This document shows positions 1-9,777 of a stretch of 64,000 nt of DNA, piece after piece. Source of the DNA: Erythrobacter sanguineus (lineage in GTDB: Bacteria > Pseudomonadota > Alphaproteobacteria > Sphingomonadales > Sphingomonadaceae); the NCBI RefSeq assembly GCF_900143235.1, contig NZ_FRDF01000005.1:124001-188000 (forward strand). Direction: 5' to 3'. Under the pieces are notes generated by a model. The model was not told the DNA's origin. It ran no database searches and was given only the letters and a program-made list of their open reading frames with translations. The stretch's first letter is position 1. Each line of letters starts with the position of its first letter. The translations under genes were made by a program, and so were the position numbers.

Positions 1-588
1 GTGAAGGTGCCGGTTACGGTTAAGATGCGGATGGGCTGGTGTCACGATAGCCTCAACGCCCCGGAACTCGCCCGCATGGCCGAAGATATCGGGGTGCAGA
101 TGGTCACCGTCCACGGAAGGACCCGCAACCAGATGTACAAGGGCAGCGCCGACTGGAGTTTCGTGCGCAAGGTCAAGGATGCAGTGAACATTCCAGTGAT
201 CGTCAACGGCGATATCTGCGCCATCGAGGACGCAGCCAGGGCGCTCGCGCAATCGGGCGCAGACGGATTGATGATCGGGCGGGGCGCTTATGGCAAACCG
301 TGGCTGCTGGGGCAGGTGATGCATTGGTGGCGCACCGGCGAGGCCTTACCCACGCCGGGCATGGACGAACAATACGCCGTATTGGTCGAACATTATAACC
401 GGATGCTGGATCATTACGGGCGCGATACGGGGGTCAAGATGGCGCGAAAGCACCTTGGTTGGTATACTAAGGGGCTGCATGGATCGGCTGAATTCCGCAA
501 CCAGGCCAACTTCATCGACGATCCCGAACAGGTGCTGGGCGAGATTGAACGGTTCTATGAACCTTTTCGCCTGCAGCAGGCGGCCTGA
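1..588 (+). CDS. dusB: tRNA-dihydrouridine synthase DusB, C-terminal part
   Basis: This is the 3' part of an FMN-dependent tRNA-U dihydrouridine synthase; the gene starts before the window, so the first GTG is an internal Val codon. Visible family motifs are VKMRMGW (flavin-binding Lys strand), [15 protein letters not shown] (substrate/FMN His and Arg), NGDI and [10 protein letters not shown] (phosphate-binding loop of the TIM barrel), followed by the helical C-terminal domain. The catalytic Cys loop lies upstream and is not visible. In alphaproteobacteria the same gene, formerly nifR3, precedes ntrB, and here it is only 3 nt from the ntrB start, so it should be the first gene of the ntr operon. 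Confidence 0.95.
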   Translation: MKVPVTVKMRMGWCHDSLNAPELARMAEDIGVQMVTVHGRTRNQMYKGSADWSFVRKVKDAVNIPVIVNGDICAIEDAARALAQSGADGLMIGRGAYGKPWLLGQVMHWWRTGEALPTPGMDEQYAVLVEHYNRMLDHYGRDTGVKMARKHLGWYTKGLHGSAEFRNQANFIDDPEQVLGEIERFYEPFRLQQAA

Positions 589-591
589 CCT

Positions 592-1722
592 GTGGCAGCC
601 AGCATCCCCGCCCGGGAGGGCGGCCCTTCCGGACCTGCCGATCCGACCCTGATCGATGCTTATCCCGATGCGCGGGCGCAGATCGCCGGCATGATCTTTG
701 CCGTTTTGCTGATCGACGGATCGGGACGGATCGTGGAAGTGAACCATGCAGCCGAAAACCTGCTCGGCACCAGCGCAAGCCGCCTTGTCGGCACTCTGCT
801 TTCGGAGCGCATCGGCCCGCTTGATCCGCGGGTTGAAACGCGCCTTTCGCTTGTCGACGAGGCGCTTGTTGCACGTGAACTTGCGATCACGGTGGGTAAC
901 ACGGTCATCCGGGCAAACCTGACGGTCTCGCCGCTTGGAAGTTTCCCCGGGTGGCGGGTGGTCACTCTGTCGGAGATGGGCCATGAGGATGTCGTGCAGA
1001 ACCAGGGAGGGGAGACAATGCTTGCCGCTCCCGCGGTGCTGGCGCACGAGATCAAGAACCCGCTCTCCGCCATTCGCGGCGCTGGTCAGCTGATTGCGCG
1101 CAAGCTTCCTCCAGCCGACAAGAAGCTGGCCCGCATGATCACCGACGAGGTTGATCGGATCGCGCGGCTGATCGACCGGATGCAGGAACTCGGCAGCACC
1201 CGCACCGGGCCGGTCGATGCGTGCAACCCGCATGAAGCCATCCGTGCGGCAGTAGCAACCATACGCGTGGCCGGAGCGAACCGGGGCGGGGTTGATATCC
1301 GCGAGGAGTTTGATCCTTCGCTGCCGCCTGTCCTTGTTAACCGCGATGGGTTTGAGCAGGTGCTGATAAACCTGCTTTCGAATGCCGGTGATGCCGCGCG
1401 CGCAGGGGATAACGAGCCCAAGATCGTGGTCCAGACCCGCTTTGCCAGCGGCCTTGCTTTCAGCGCGGTTCGCCATGGGCGCCCGGTTCCTCTCCCGATC
1501 GAGATCACCATTACCGATAACGGGCCGGGCATTCCGCCTGATCTGCGCGATCACGTGTTCGAGCCGTTCGTCTCGTCCAAGCCATCAGGGCAGGGCCTCG
1601 GCCTGTCGCTGGTGCGCAAACTGGTGCGCGACATGGACGGCAATATCAGCCACGAGCGCGACCAGCGCAGCGGGCTCACGCACTTCCGCCTGCATCTCCC
1701 GCAAGCTCCGCGCGGGCGCTAG
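592..1722 (+). CDS. ntrB: nitrogen regulation sensor histidine kinase NtrB (GlnL)
   Basis: A soluble sensor kinase of 376 aa that phosphorylates NtrC in response to PII and nitrogen status. A PAS domain spans about residues 25-125. The H-box LAHEIKNPLSAIRG has phospho-acceptor His152. The HATPase domain shows the N-box (FEQVLINLLSNAGDAA), the G1 box DNGPGIP (309-315) and the G2 box GQGLGLSL (333-340). No membrane segments are seen, as expected for NtrB. The start is a GTG 3 nt after the dusB stop, and no earlier in-frame start fits. ntrC follows after 3 nt, giving a classical cognate pair. Confidence 0.95.
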   Translation: MAASIPAREGGPSGPADPTLIDAYPDARAQIAGMIFAVLLIDGSGRIVEVNHAAENLLGTSASRLVGTLLSERIGPLDPRVETRLSLVDEALVARELAITVGNTVIRANLTVSPLGSFPGWRVVTLSEMGHEDVVQNQGGETMLAAPAVLAHEIKNPLSAIRGAGQLIARKLPPADKKLARMITDEVDRIARLIDRMQELGSTRTGPVDACNPHEAIRAAVATIRVAGANRGGVDIREEFDPSLPPVLVNRDGFEQVLINLLSNAGDAARAGDNEPKIVVQTRFASGLAFSAVRHGRPVPLPIEITITDNGPGIPPDLRDHVFEPFVSSKPSGQGLGLSLVRKLVRDMDGNISHERDQRSGLTHFRLHLPQAPRGR

Positions 1723-1725
1723 ACC

Positions 1726-3180
1726 ATGTCCGGAAACACCATGAAGACCGTTCTGCTGGTCGAAGATGACACCGCCATCGCCACGGTCATCATGGCCGCG
1801 CTGGAGGACGAAGGCTTTGCGATACAGCATTGCACCAGCATCGCCGCGCGCGATCGGCTGCTGGCTGAAAGGCGCTATGCGGTCATGCTGACCGATGTCA
1901 TGCTTGAAGATGGCGATGGGCTGGCGAGCCTTGAGGCGGTGCGCGAACGCGCAGCCGACATGCCGATTATCGTGCTTTCAGCCCAGAACACGCTCGATAC
2001 CGCAGTGCGCGCGAGCGAGAGCGAGGCTTTCGAATATTTTCCCAAGCCGTTCGATCTTGATGAACTGGTCCATGCCGTTCGTCAGGCGGCGGGCCAGAGG
2101 GCGGCCGGCGAACCGGGGACGGACAGCGGCCTGCCCGAAGGCGATAGCGACAGCGCGCGGATGCCGCTGGTCGGGCGCAGCCCCGCAATGCAGAGCGTCT
2201 ATCGCATGATTACCCGCGTGCTGCGCAATGATCTAACGGTGCTCATCACCGGCGAAAGCGGTACGGGCAAGGAACTTGTCGCCGAGGCGATCCATCAGCT
2301 TGGCAGCCGCCGGACGGGGCCGTTCGTGGCGGTCAACACTGCGGCAATTCCGGCTGATCTTGTCGAAAGTGAACTGTTCGGCCACGAAAAGGGCGCCTTT
2401 ACCGGGGCCATCGCCCAGGCAATGGGCAAGTTTGAACAGGCCAATGGCGGAACGCTTTTCCTCGACGAGATCGGCGACATGCCGGCTGAAGCCCAGACCC
2501 GGTTGCTGCGGGCGTTGCAATCGGGACGTATCCGGCGGGTCGGAGGCCGGCAGGAGATCGCGGTCGATGTCCGCATCATTGCCGCCACGAATCGCGACCT
2601 TGGGCCAATGATCACCGCTGGCACCTTCCGCGAAGACCTGTTCTATCGCCTCAATGTGGTGCCGATCGTGCTGCCGCCTTTGCGTGAGCGGCGCGAGGAT
2701 ATCGGCGCGCTTGCGCAGCATTTCCTGATCCTTGCTGCCGAGGATGGCTTGCCGCGGCGATCGCTTGCGCCCGAGGCGATTGGCCGGCTTGAACAACGCA
2801 ATTGGCGCGGCAATGTCCGCGAACTGCGCAACGTCGTCTATCGCCTTGCGCTGATGGCGCGTGAGGATCGGATCGATGCCGAGAGCCTTGCCGACATCAT
2901 TGGCGAAGAGATCGCACCCGGTGCTGGCCCAGGCCGTGACGCACAGGGTGGCTTTGCGCCCGCGTTGGCGGCGTGGCTGGCAAACGAGGTGCCGCCGCCG
3001 GGAACGCTCTATCATCGCGCGCTGGCGGCCTTCGAAAAGCCGTTGATTGAACATGCGCTCGGGCGGACCGGAGGCAATCAGCTGCGTGCGGCCCAGCTAT
3101 TGGGGATAAACCGCAACACCTTGCGCAAGCGGATTGGTGAACTCGGGCTGGAGCCAGACCGCTTTTCGCAGCCTTCCTGA
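1726..3180 (+). CDS. ntrC: nitrogen regulation response regulator NtrC (GlnG)
   Basis: Sigma54-dependent activator of 484 aa. The receiver domain covers 1-120 with phospho-acceptor Asp57 (MLTDVMLEDGDG). The AAA+ domain has Walker A GESGTGKE (about 176-183), an intact sigma54-contacting GAFTGA loop (223-228) and GGTLFLDEIGDM as Walker B. A Fis-type helix-turn-helix (GGNQLRAAQLLGINRNTLRK) lies at the C-terminus. All parts of a functional RpoN activator are present, in contrast to ntrX downstream. An alternative start is the ATG at 1741. The gene is coupled to ntrB by a 3-nt spacer. Confidence 0.96.
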   Translation: MSGNTMKTVLLVEDDTAIATVIMAALEDEGFAIQHCTSIAARDRLLAERRYAVMLTDVMLEDGDGLASLEAVRERAADMPIIVLSAQNTLDTAVRASESEAFEYFPKPFDLDELVHAVRQAAGQRAAGEPGTDSGLPEGDSDSARMPLVGRSPAMQSVYRMITRVLRNDLTVLITGESGTGKELVAEAIHQLGSRRTGPFVAVNTAAIPADLVESELFGHEKGAFTGAIAQAMGKFEQANGGTLFLDEIGDMPAEAQTRLLRALQSGRIRRVGGRQEIAVDVRIIAATNRDLGPMITAGTFREDLFYRLNVVPIVLPPLRERREDIGALAQHFLILAAEDGLPRRSLAPEAIGRLEQRNWRGNVRELRNVVYRLALMAREDRIDAESLADIIGEEIAPGAGPGRDAQGGFAPALAAWLANEVPPPGTLYHRALAAFEKPLIEHALGRTGGNQLRAAQLLGINRNTLRKRIGELGLEPDRFSQPS

Positions 3181-3249
3181 CACGGTTGGGCGAACCTTCC
3201 GCAGTTTCGGCTTGCACATTTGCCACACCATTGTTGTAAAGGAGCAACG

Positions 3250-5481
3250 ATGGATGTGCCCATGTCACGCTTGCCGAGCTTTTCACCGAGGCAATCCCCG
3301 CGTTGGTGGCGGCGTTTCATCGTCGCTTCGCGGCGTGCGAACATCTTCCTCTGGCTCGAAATCCTGTCGGCCCTCGCGCTGCTTGCGGCAATCGCAGCGA
3401 CCTATCTTACCTATTCACGCGTAACTGCGCCGGACGATCTGCTGCCAACGATGAAGGTTTCGGTGTTACTGATGGCAACGCTCGTACCGGCGATGGCGCT
3501 GCTGGTGCTGATCGGTCGCCGGGTCGCGCTGCGCCGGGCGGCGGGCAGCACGGCGCGGCTGCACGTGCGGCTTGTGTTTTTCTTCTCGATGGTTGCTGCG
3601 CTGCCGACATTGCTGGTGGCAGGCTTTGCCGCCTTCCTGTTCCAGACCGGGGTCGATTTCTGGTTTTCCGACGATTCGCGCGGCCTGATGGAAAATGCCA
3701 ATGCGCTGGCGCAGAACTACTACGATGCCAACCAGCGCGATGTGCAGCAGGAAACCCTCGCCATGGCCAGCGACATGCGCTTCATCCTTGAACGGGTCGC
3801 GATCACCGATGGCAATTTTCCCGATTTCTACGCGCTCCAGGCGCAGGGCCGGAAAATCTCGGAAAGCGCCATCCTCCAGCGCATGCCCGATGGGAGCCTG
3901 CGAACGGCTGCCATCCTCAACCTTACCGAGGACAACAGCCCGTCAGACTTTGTTGACGATGCGCTGCCGCGGCTCGAGCAAGGCGAATTCGTGGTCGTGT
4001 TCGGCAGCCCGGAGCGGATCGAGGCGCTTTCGCCGATCGATCCCGACAGCGGCATCTATCTCTACAACGCCCGCACCACCGAAGAAACGATGTTCAATTC
4101 GTGGGAGAAGGCGCAATCGATCGTCACCGCCTATGACCGGCTGACCGGCAGTGCGCGGATGTTGCAGCTGCGCTTTAATATTGCGCTGGTGGCGGCCAGC
4201 CTGCTGTTGGTGGGCGTGGCGATCTGGTTTGCGCTGCGGTTTGCCGATCGGCAGGTGAAGCCGCTGACCGATCTGGTCGGTGCGGCGCGCAAGGTGGGGC
4301 AGGGCAATTTTGCGCTGCGTCTCGAAGGGCGCACCGGCGCCGATGAAATCGGTCTGCTCAATCGTGCGTTCAACCGCATGACCGCCCAGCTTGAAAAACA
4401 GACCCGCGCTTTGGTGCGGGCCAACCGGCAAATCGATGACCGCCGCGCCTTCATGGAGGCAGTGCTCGAGTCGGTGACAGCGGGGGTGATCTCGGTTGAC
4501 GAAAAGAACCACGTCACGCTGATGAATTCCTCTGCCCAGTCATTGCTGGCTCAGTCGAATGTCGAAGGCGCAAGCATGGCCGGCCACGCGCTTGAGGACA
4601 TGGCACCTGAATTGTGCCGGATGATCGCGGAAGGCAAGGAGCGGGCGATCATCACCCATGCCAAGGGTGCCGAGTTGCTGACGCTCGCCGTCAAGGTGGC
4701 GCCGGGGACCAGCGGGCATGTCATCACCTTTGAGGATATCACCCGCCAACTGCTTGATCAGCGTCAGGCTGCATGGTCGGATGTCGCGCGCCGGATCGCG
4801 CACGAAATCAAGAATCCGCTAACCCCGATCCAGCTGGCGACCGAGCGGTTGAAGCGGCGCTACCGCACGCAGGTCGGGGACGAGGATCGTGTGCTGTTTG
4901 ACGAGCTTACCAGCACGATCGTTCGGCAGGTGGGTGACCTCAGGAAAATGGTCGACGAGTTTTCGTCCTTCGCGCGCCTGCCCAAGCCGGTTTTCCGTGA
5001 TGAGGATGCACTCGATCTTGTGCGGCAATCGGTGTTCCTGCAGGAAGTCGCGCATTCCGGCATTGCCTTCAGCGTTTCATCCGTTGACCTGCTGGACCGC
5101 GAGGTGCGCTGCGACCGGCATCAGTTCGGCCAGGCAATGACCAACGTGCTGAAGAATGCTGTCGAGGCGGTCGAGGCCCGTGCCAGCGAGGGCCGCGGCG
5201 AATATGCGGGAGAGATCGCCGTTGCCATCAAGGATGCCGGCGAGGCCATCATGGTCACGATCGAGGATAATGGGGTCGGGCTTCCTGCCGACCGCGAGCG
5301 TCTGGCCGAACCCTATGTCACCACCCGCGACAAAGGCACCGGGCTTGGCCTTGCCATCGTCAACAAGATCGTCGACGAACACGGCGGCGACATGAGCTTT
5401 GCCAGCACATCCAGCGGGGGAACCCGCGTCAACTTGCGATTTGCCCGTAATCCGCAACCGGTCGGGGGCAATCCTGTCTGA
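3250..5481 (+). CDS. ntrY: membrane sensor histidine kinase NtrY
   Basis: A 743-aa membrane kinase paired with NtrX, implicated in redox, nitrogen and envelope regulation in alphaproteobacteria. Three hydrophobic segments lie in the first 120 residues, followed by a periplasmic-type domain, a fourth segment (IALVAASLLLVGVAIWFAL), HAMP and PAS. The dimerization H-box RRIAHEIKNPLTPIQ has His518, and the HATPase domain has EDNGVGLP and GTGLGLAIV. The start was chosen at the ATG preceded by AAAGGAG at optimal spacing; an upstream in-frame ATG at 3220 lacks an SD. The gene lies 69 nt after ntrC. Confidence 0.95.
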   Translation: MDVPMSRLPSFSPRQSPRWWRRFIVASRRANIFLWLEILSALALLAAIAATYLTYSRVTAPDDLLPTMKVSVLLMATLVPAMALLVLIGRRVALRRAAGSTARLHVRLVFFFSMVAALPTLLVAGFAAFLFQTGVDFWFSDDSRGLMENANALAQNYYDANQRDVQQETLAMASDMRFILERVAITDGNFPDFYALQAQGRKISESAILQRMPDGSLRTAAILNLTEDNSPSDFVDDALPRLEQGEFVVVFGSPERIEALSPIDPDSGIYLYNARTTEETMFNSWEKAQSIVTAYDRLTGSARMLQLRFNIALVAASLLLVGVAIWFALRFADRQVKPLTDLVGAARKVGQGNFALRLEGRTGADEIGLLNRAFNRMTAQLEKQTRALVRANRQIDDRRAFMEAVLESVTAGVISVDEKNHVTLMNSSAQSLLAQSNVEGASMAGHALEDMAPELCRMIAEGKERAIITHAKGAELLTLAVKVAPGTSGHVITFEDITRQLLDQRQAAWSDVARRIAHEIKNPLTPIQLATERLKRRYRTQVGDEDRVLFDELTSTIVRQVGDLRKMVDEFSSFARLPKPVFRDEDALDLVRQSVFLQEVAHSGIAFSVSSVDLLDREVRCDRHQFGQAMTNVLKNAVEAVEARASEGRGEYAGEIAVAIKDAGEAIMVTIEDNGVGLPADRERLAEPYVTTRDKGTGLGLAIVNKIVDEHGGDMSFASTSSGGTRVNLRFARNPQPVGGNPV

Positions 5482-5532
5482 TGCCCCGCACGCCACGCCA
5501 CATCATGAACCGTAAGCCAAGGGACTCTGCCG

Positions 5533-6921
5533 ATGGCGCTTGAAATCCTGATCGTCGATGACGAACGCGATATCCGCGAACTGGTTGCGGGGGTGTTGGG
5601 TGATGAGGGCTATCTCTGCCGCACCGCTGCCGACAGCACCGAGGCGCTGGCCGCCATTGACGAGCGCCGCCCGAGCCTTGTGCTGCTGGACGTGTGGCTG
5701 CACGGCAGCCAGATGGACGGGCTTGAACTCCTCGATGCGATCAAGGCGCGCGAGCCGGGCCTTCCGGTGATCATCTTTTCGGGCCACGGCAATATCGATA
5801 CTGCAGTGGCTGCCGTGGGCCGCGGGGCGATGGACTTCATCGAAAAGCCGTTCGAGGCCGAGCGCCTGCTGCTGCTGGTCGAGCGCGCGACCGAGACCGA
5901 ACGGCTGCGGCGCGAGAATTCGCGCCTGCGCGAAGGCAGTTGGGGCAGCGCCGAATTTACCGGCAATTCCCCGGCCATCAATGCGGTGCGCGCCACACTC
6001 AAACGCGTGGCCAATACGGGGAGCAGGGTGCTTATCTCCGGCCCTCCGGGCGCGGGGAAGGAAGTGGCGGCGCGATTGCTGCACGCGTGGAGCGGCCGGG
6101 CAGAAGGCGCTTTTGTACTGGTCAATTCGGCCCGGATCACGCCCGAACGCTTTGAGCAGGAACTGTTCGGCGAGGAAGCCAATGGCAAGCAGGTGCGTCC
6201 GGGCCTGCTCGAACTTGCCGATGGCGGCACGCTCTATCTCGATGAGATCGCCGACATGCCCCTGTCCACGCAGGCGCGCATTCTGCGGGTGCTGACCGAG
6301 CAGAGCTTCGTGCGGGTGGGCGGCACGCGGCAGATCGGGGTGGACGTAAGGGTCGTTTCGTCAACCACGCGCGATCTGACCGTCGAGATGGCGGAAAAAC
6401 GGTTCCGCGAGGATCTGTTCTACCGCCTCAACGTGGTGCCGGTGGTGCTCCCGTCGCTGGCCCAGCGGCGCGAAGACATCCCGGTTCTGGCCGAGCACTT
6501 TTTCACGCGTTACTCGAATGATCAGGGCGTGCTTCCACCGGAGCTTTCGTCGGAAGCCATGGCTGCGTTGCAGGCCTATGACTGGCCCGGCAACGTCCGC
6601 CAGCTCAGGAACGTGGTCGAACGCACCATCATCATGACGCCGCGGGAAAGGCTGAATACGGTCGAAACGGACATGCTGCCGCCCGAAATCACCGGGGGAC
6701 AGCTGGGCGCGGCGGGGGAAAACCTGTCGGCGATCATGGGCGTGCCCCTGCGCGAGGCGCGTGAAAGCTTCGAACGCGAATATCTCTCGATCCAGATCCG
6801 CCGGTTCTCGGGCAATATCTCGAAGACCGCGAGCTTTATCGGGATGGAACGATCAGCCCTGCATCGCAAGCTCAAGCTGCTTGGCATGGCGGATCGGCGC
6901 GACGAAGCGGATAAGGAATAG
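5533..6921 (+). CDS. ntrX: response regulator NtrX
   Basis: A 462-aa NtrC-family regulator and partner of NtrY. The receiver domain has Asp53 ([13 protein letters not shown]), the AAA+ domain has GPPGAGKE (170-177) and [12 protein letters not shown], and the C-terminus carries a Fis-type HTH ([20 protein letters not shown]). Where NtrC has GAFTGA this protein reads [19 protein letters not shown], so the sigma54-contacting loop is absent. It therefore probably acts on sigma70-type promoters or as a repressor/activator without RpoN. This feature is known for alphaproteobacterial NtrX, so the protein is probably functional. Confidence 0.95.
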   Translation: MALEILIVDDERDIRELVAGVLGDEGYLCRTAADSTEALAAIDERRPSLVLLDVWLHGSQMDGLELLDAIKAREPGLPVIIFSGHGNIDTAVAAVGRGAMDFIEKPFEAERLLLLVERATETERLRRENSRLREGSWGSAEFTGNSPAINAVRATLKRVANTGSRVLISGPPGAGKEVAARLLHAWSGRAEGAFVLVNSARITPERFEQELFGEEANGKQVRPGLLELADGGTLYLDEIADMPLSTQARILRVLTEQSFVRVGGTRQIGVDVRVVSSTTRDLTVEMAEKRFREDLFYRLNVVPVVLPSLAQRREDIPVLAEHFFTRYSNDQGVLPPELSSEAMAALQAYDWPGNVRQLRNVVERTIIMTPRERLNTVETDMLPPEITGGQLGAAGENLSAIMGVPLREARESFEREYLSIQIRRFSGNISKTASFIGMERSALHRKLKLLGMADRRDEADKE

Positions 6922-6949
6922 CGAACCGAAACCCGGGCCAAATCAGCCC

Positions 6950-6978
6950 TTGTCGCTTCGGGCAGCAATCGCCATTAT
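6950..6978 (+). promoter_or_regulatory. possible sigma70-type promoter of hfq
   Basis: TTGTCG at 6950-6955 and CATTAT at 6973-6978 are separated by exactly 17 nt, each matching 4 of 6 consensus positions. The pair sits 90 nt upstream of the hfq ATG in the 146-nt ntrX-hfq gap. It would give hfq its own transcript in addition to read-through from ntrX. This is prediction by eye only. Confidence 0.4.
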
Positions 6979-7067
6979 GTACCAAGGAAGCAAGTCGCTC
7001 GGTGAAGTGGCGGGCCTACCGACCCTGCGGACCGCAATATCGGCCGCCAATAACAGGAGCCAAGACC

Positions 7068-7661
7068 ATGTCGAACGGGCGAACGCTCTCACCCCGTCCT
7101 GTAACACGCGCCGCCGCGTCCGCAGATCAGCCCGGCGTCGACGCGGCCCCTTCCGCAGTACGTCAGGGCAACCTGCAGGATGCGTTCCTCAACCTGCTGC
7201 GCAAAAGCAAGATTCCCGTCACCATGTTTCTGGTCAAGGGCGTGAAGTTGCAGGGGATTGTTACCTGGTTCGACAATTTCTCGATCCTGCTGCGCCGCGA
7301 TGGTCAATCGCAGCTGGTCTACAAGCACGCGATTTCCACCATCATGCCCGGCCAGTCGCTCGATGCGGCACAGTTTCACAGCCGGCCTGGCGGCAAGAAG
7401 CAGAAACTGCTTCAGGACGTGTTTCTGAGCCGCGTGACCGAGGCAGAGGTGCAAGTGACGATGTTTCTCGTCAACGGGGTGATGCTGCAGGGCCGCATTG
7501 CTGCCTATGACCTGTTCTGCATGCTGCTTGAACGCGATGGCGCGGTGCAGCTCGCCTATAAGCATGCGGTCTCGACGATCCAGCCTGCAGGCGCGGTCGA
7601 TCTGAGCGTCGGCGATGACGATGATGACGACAGCCTTGCTGACAATGGGACGGTAGACTGA
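7068..7661 (+). CDS. hfq: tandem-domain RNA chaperone Hfq (two Sm domains in one chain)
   Basis: A 197-aa protein with two complete Hfq/Sm domains; usual Hfq is about 80-100 aa with one. Domain 1 is about residues 36-94 ([20 protein letters not shown] to YKHAISTI) and domain 2 about 115-173 ([20 protein letters not shown] to YKHAVSTI). Both keep the Sm2 signature YKHA(I/V)STI. Domain 1 is closer to canonical Hfq, with the Gln-containing LQDxFLN proximal-face motif; domain 2 is more diverged. An N-terminal extension of about 35 residues and an acidic tail (DDDDDD) flank them. The start was chosen at the ATG preceded by ACAGGAG, with 22 further upstream codons in frame rejected. A trimer would form a pseudo-hexameric ring. 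Followed by hflX, as usual. Confidence 0.95.
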   Translation: MSNGRTLSPRPVTRAAASADQPGVDAAPSAVRQGNLQDAFLNLLRKSKIPVTMFLVKGVKLQGIVTWFDNFSILLRRDGQSQLVYKHAISTIMPGQSLDAAQFHSRPGGKKQKLLQDVFLSRVTEAEVQVTMFLVNGVMLQGRIAAYDLFCMLLERDGAVQLAYKHAVSTIQPAGAVDLSVGDDDDDDSLADNGTVD

Positions 7662-7687
7662 GCTTCGATAGCCAATTTGACGAGGAA

Positions 7688-8983
7688 GTGACCCGCGGAG
7701 CGCGGGCGCTGGTGCTGTGTCCGGATATCAGGGCGCTGCGCTATGATCTCGATGCGGCCGAGCGGCTTGCCGAGGCCGAAGGGCTTGCGGCCGCGATCGG
7801 ACTGGCGATTGTCCACTCCGCGATCCTGCCAGTCAGGCAGATGCAGCCCAACACCCTGTTCGGATCAGGTCAGGTCGAAAACATCGCGGTCTGGTGCGAG
7901 CAATACGAGGCCGAACTGGTCATCGTCGACGGAGCGTTGACGCCGATTCAGCAGCGCAACCTTGAAGACCGGCTCAGGCGCAAGGTGATCGACCGCACCG
8001 GATTGATCCTTGAAATCTTTGGCGAACGCGCGGCGACCGCCGAAGGGCGCTTGCAGGTCGAGCTGGCCCATCTCGATTACCAGCAGAGCCGTCTGGTGCG
8101 CAGTTGGACCCACCTTGAACGTCAGCGCGGCGGTTTCGGCTTTCTTGGCGGTCCGGGCGAAACCCAGATCGAGGCTGACCGGCGGATGATCCGCCAGCGC
8201 ATGGCACGCTTGCGGCGTGAACTTGAACAGGTGCGCAAGACCCGCACGCTCCATCGTGAGCGGCGGGGCAGGGCGCCATGGCCGGTTATCGCGCTGGTGG
8301 GTTACACCAATGCCGGCAAATCAACCCTGTTCAATCGTCTGACCGGGGCCGAGGTGATGGCCGAGGATCTGCTGTTCGCCACCCTTGATCCGACCATGCG
8401 GGCAATCAGTCTGCCCGGGGTCGAAAAAGCCATCTTGTCGGACACCGTGGGTTTCATTTCCGACCTGCCGACGCAGCTTGTCGCCGCTTTCCGTGCAACG
8501 CTTGAAGAAGTGACCGGCGCTGACCTTATCTGCCATGTCCGCGACATGGCCAACCCGAGCCACGCGGCACAGAAAAAGCAGGTGATGGATGTGCTCGGCG
8601 ATCTCGGCGTGGTCGACCCTGATACGGGTGAAAGCAGCATTCCGATACTTGAAGTCTGGAACAAGTGTGATCTTCTGGCGCCTGAAATGCTTGAGGAAAT
8701 GCGCGAGTCTGCCGATGTCCAGGGTGCAGCCATCCTGTCTGCCGTAACCGGCGCAGGCGTTGCGGCTCTGGAGGATCGGATTGCCGCGCTTCTCACCGGC
8801 ACTGCGCGCGAGGTCAGCTTTGTGCTGCCGCTGAGTGATGGACGCCGGATGGCGTGGCTGCATGCGCATGGCGATGTTCTGGCAGAGGAAGACGCGGGCG
8901 AGGGGGATGAAGGGCCGCTGCGCCGTGTGACCGTGCGGCTCAACCCCAAGGAATTGGGGCAGTTTGTCACACTCGGTCAATAA
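7688..8983 (+). CDS. hflX: ribosome-associated GTPase HflX
   Basis: A 431-aa GTPase that splits stalled ribosomes under stress. The N-terminal HflX domain (GSGQVENIAVW) is followed by the linker GFLGGPGETQIEADRR, then the G domain with G1 GYTNAGKST, G3 DTVGFISDLP and G4 NKCD. The start is uncertain. The GTG at 7688 gives a first residue close to the conserved RGARALVL strand, but the frame is open upstream, and a CTG at 7658 overlapping the hfq stop would add ten plausible residues ([10 protein letters not shown]). The gene is coupled to hfq and converges with mazG, which ends 9 nt away. Confidence 0.95.
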   Translation: MTRGARALVLCPDIRALRYDLDAAERLAEAEGLAAAIGLAIVHSAILPVRQMQPNTLFGSGQVENIAVWCEQYEAELVIVDGALTPIQQRNLEDRLRRKVIDRTGLILEIFGERAATAEGRLQVELAHLDYQQSRLVRSWTHLERQRGGFGFLGGPGETQIEADRRMIRQRMARLRRELEQVRKTRTLHRERRGRAPWPVIALVGYTNAGKSTLFNRLTGAEVMAEDLLFATLDPTMRAISLPGVEKAILSDTVGFISDLPTQLVAAFRATLEEVTGADLICHVRDMANPSHAAQKKQVMDVLGDLGVVDPDTGESSIPILEVWNKCDLLAPEMLEEMRESADVQGAAILSAVTGAGVAALEDRIAALLTGTAREVSFVLPLSDGRRMAWLHAHGDVLAEEDAGEGDEGPLRRVTVRLNPKELGQFVTLGQ

Positions 8984-8992
8984 AACAGCACG

Positions 8993-9760
8993 TTACTCGG
9001 TATTTTTGACCTTTTGCCAGAGCTTTTCCTGATCGGCGAGAGAAAGGTCGGGGAAGGTGCCTTCGGCCATTTCTTCCATGGCGCGAAAACGCCGTTCGAA
9101 TTTTGCATTGGCGGCGCGTAAGGCATCTTCTGCGCTTATGCCGTGAGCACGAACGAAGTTGACGGCAGCAAACAGCAGGTCGCCAGCCTCCTCGATTTGG
9201 GCGTCTTCTGAAGGTGCCGTATTGAGTTCTTCTATTTCCTCGATAATTTTCGCCTCTGATCCGGACGGGTCCGGCCAGTCAAAGCCCGTGCGAGCGGCGC
9301 GTTTCTGAAGTTTCTGCGCGCGCATCAACGCTGGTAACGCCAGCGCCACGCCATCGAGAGCGCTGGTAACGCCCTTGGCTTCGCGCTCGGTTTCCTTCAG
9401 GTCTTCCCAGCGTTTCTCGTCCATGATGCCGCCAGCGTCCGAGAATATGTGCGGATGGCGCGTTTCCATCTTGTCGCTGATGGCGTTGGCAATGTCGTTG
9501 AAATCGAAGTGACCGGCTTCTTCGGCCATGCGCGCGTGGAAGACGACCTGGAGCAGGAGGTCGCCGAGTTCGTCCTTGAGTTCCGCCATATTGCCGCGCG
9601 CGATTGCATCGGCGACTTCGTAGGCTTCCTCGATGGTATAGGGGGCAATGCTGGCGAAGTCCTGTGCCAGATCCCAGTCGCACCCATGATCAGGATCGCG
9701 CAATCGCGCCATGATTGCCAGCAAATGGGAAACAGGGGACTGTCGGGGGCCTTCGGGCAT
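8993..9760 (-). CDS. mazG: nucleoside triphosphate pyrophosphohydrolase MazG
   Basis: A 255-aa house-cleaning NTPase that hydrolyses NTPs/dNTPs to the monophosphate and PPi. The N-terminal MazG domain shows the metal-binding pattern EEAYEVADAI...ELKDELGDLL, and the second half is a degenerate repeat of the fold (IEEIEELN...EEAGDLLFAAVN). Length is typical of the two-domain E. coli-type enzyme. The gene lies 38 nt downstream of a 65-residue membrane-protein gene. The separating AT-rich palindrome may carry its own promoter. Confidence 0.93.
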   Translation of the reverse strand: MPEGPRQSPVSHLLAIMARLRDPDHGCDWDLAQDFASIAPYTIEEAYEVADAIARGNMAELKDELGDLLLQVVFHARMAEEAGHFDFNDIANAISDKMETRHPHIFSDAGGIMDEKRWEDLKETEREAKGVTSALDGVALALPALMRAQKLQKRAARTGFDWPDPSGSEAKIIEEIEELNTAPSEDAQIEEAGDLLFAAVNFVRAHGISAEDALRAANAKFERRFRAMEEMAEGTFPDLSLADQEKLWQKVKNTE

Positions 9761-9777
9761 GCCATACCTTAAGATGG

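Noticed and set aside
346..1554. 402-codon minus-strand frame opposite dusB/ntrB
   Set aside because: No motif, basic low-complexity composition, antisense to two conserved genes.
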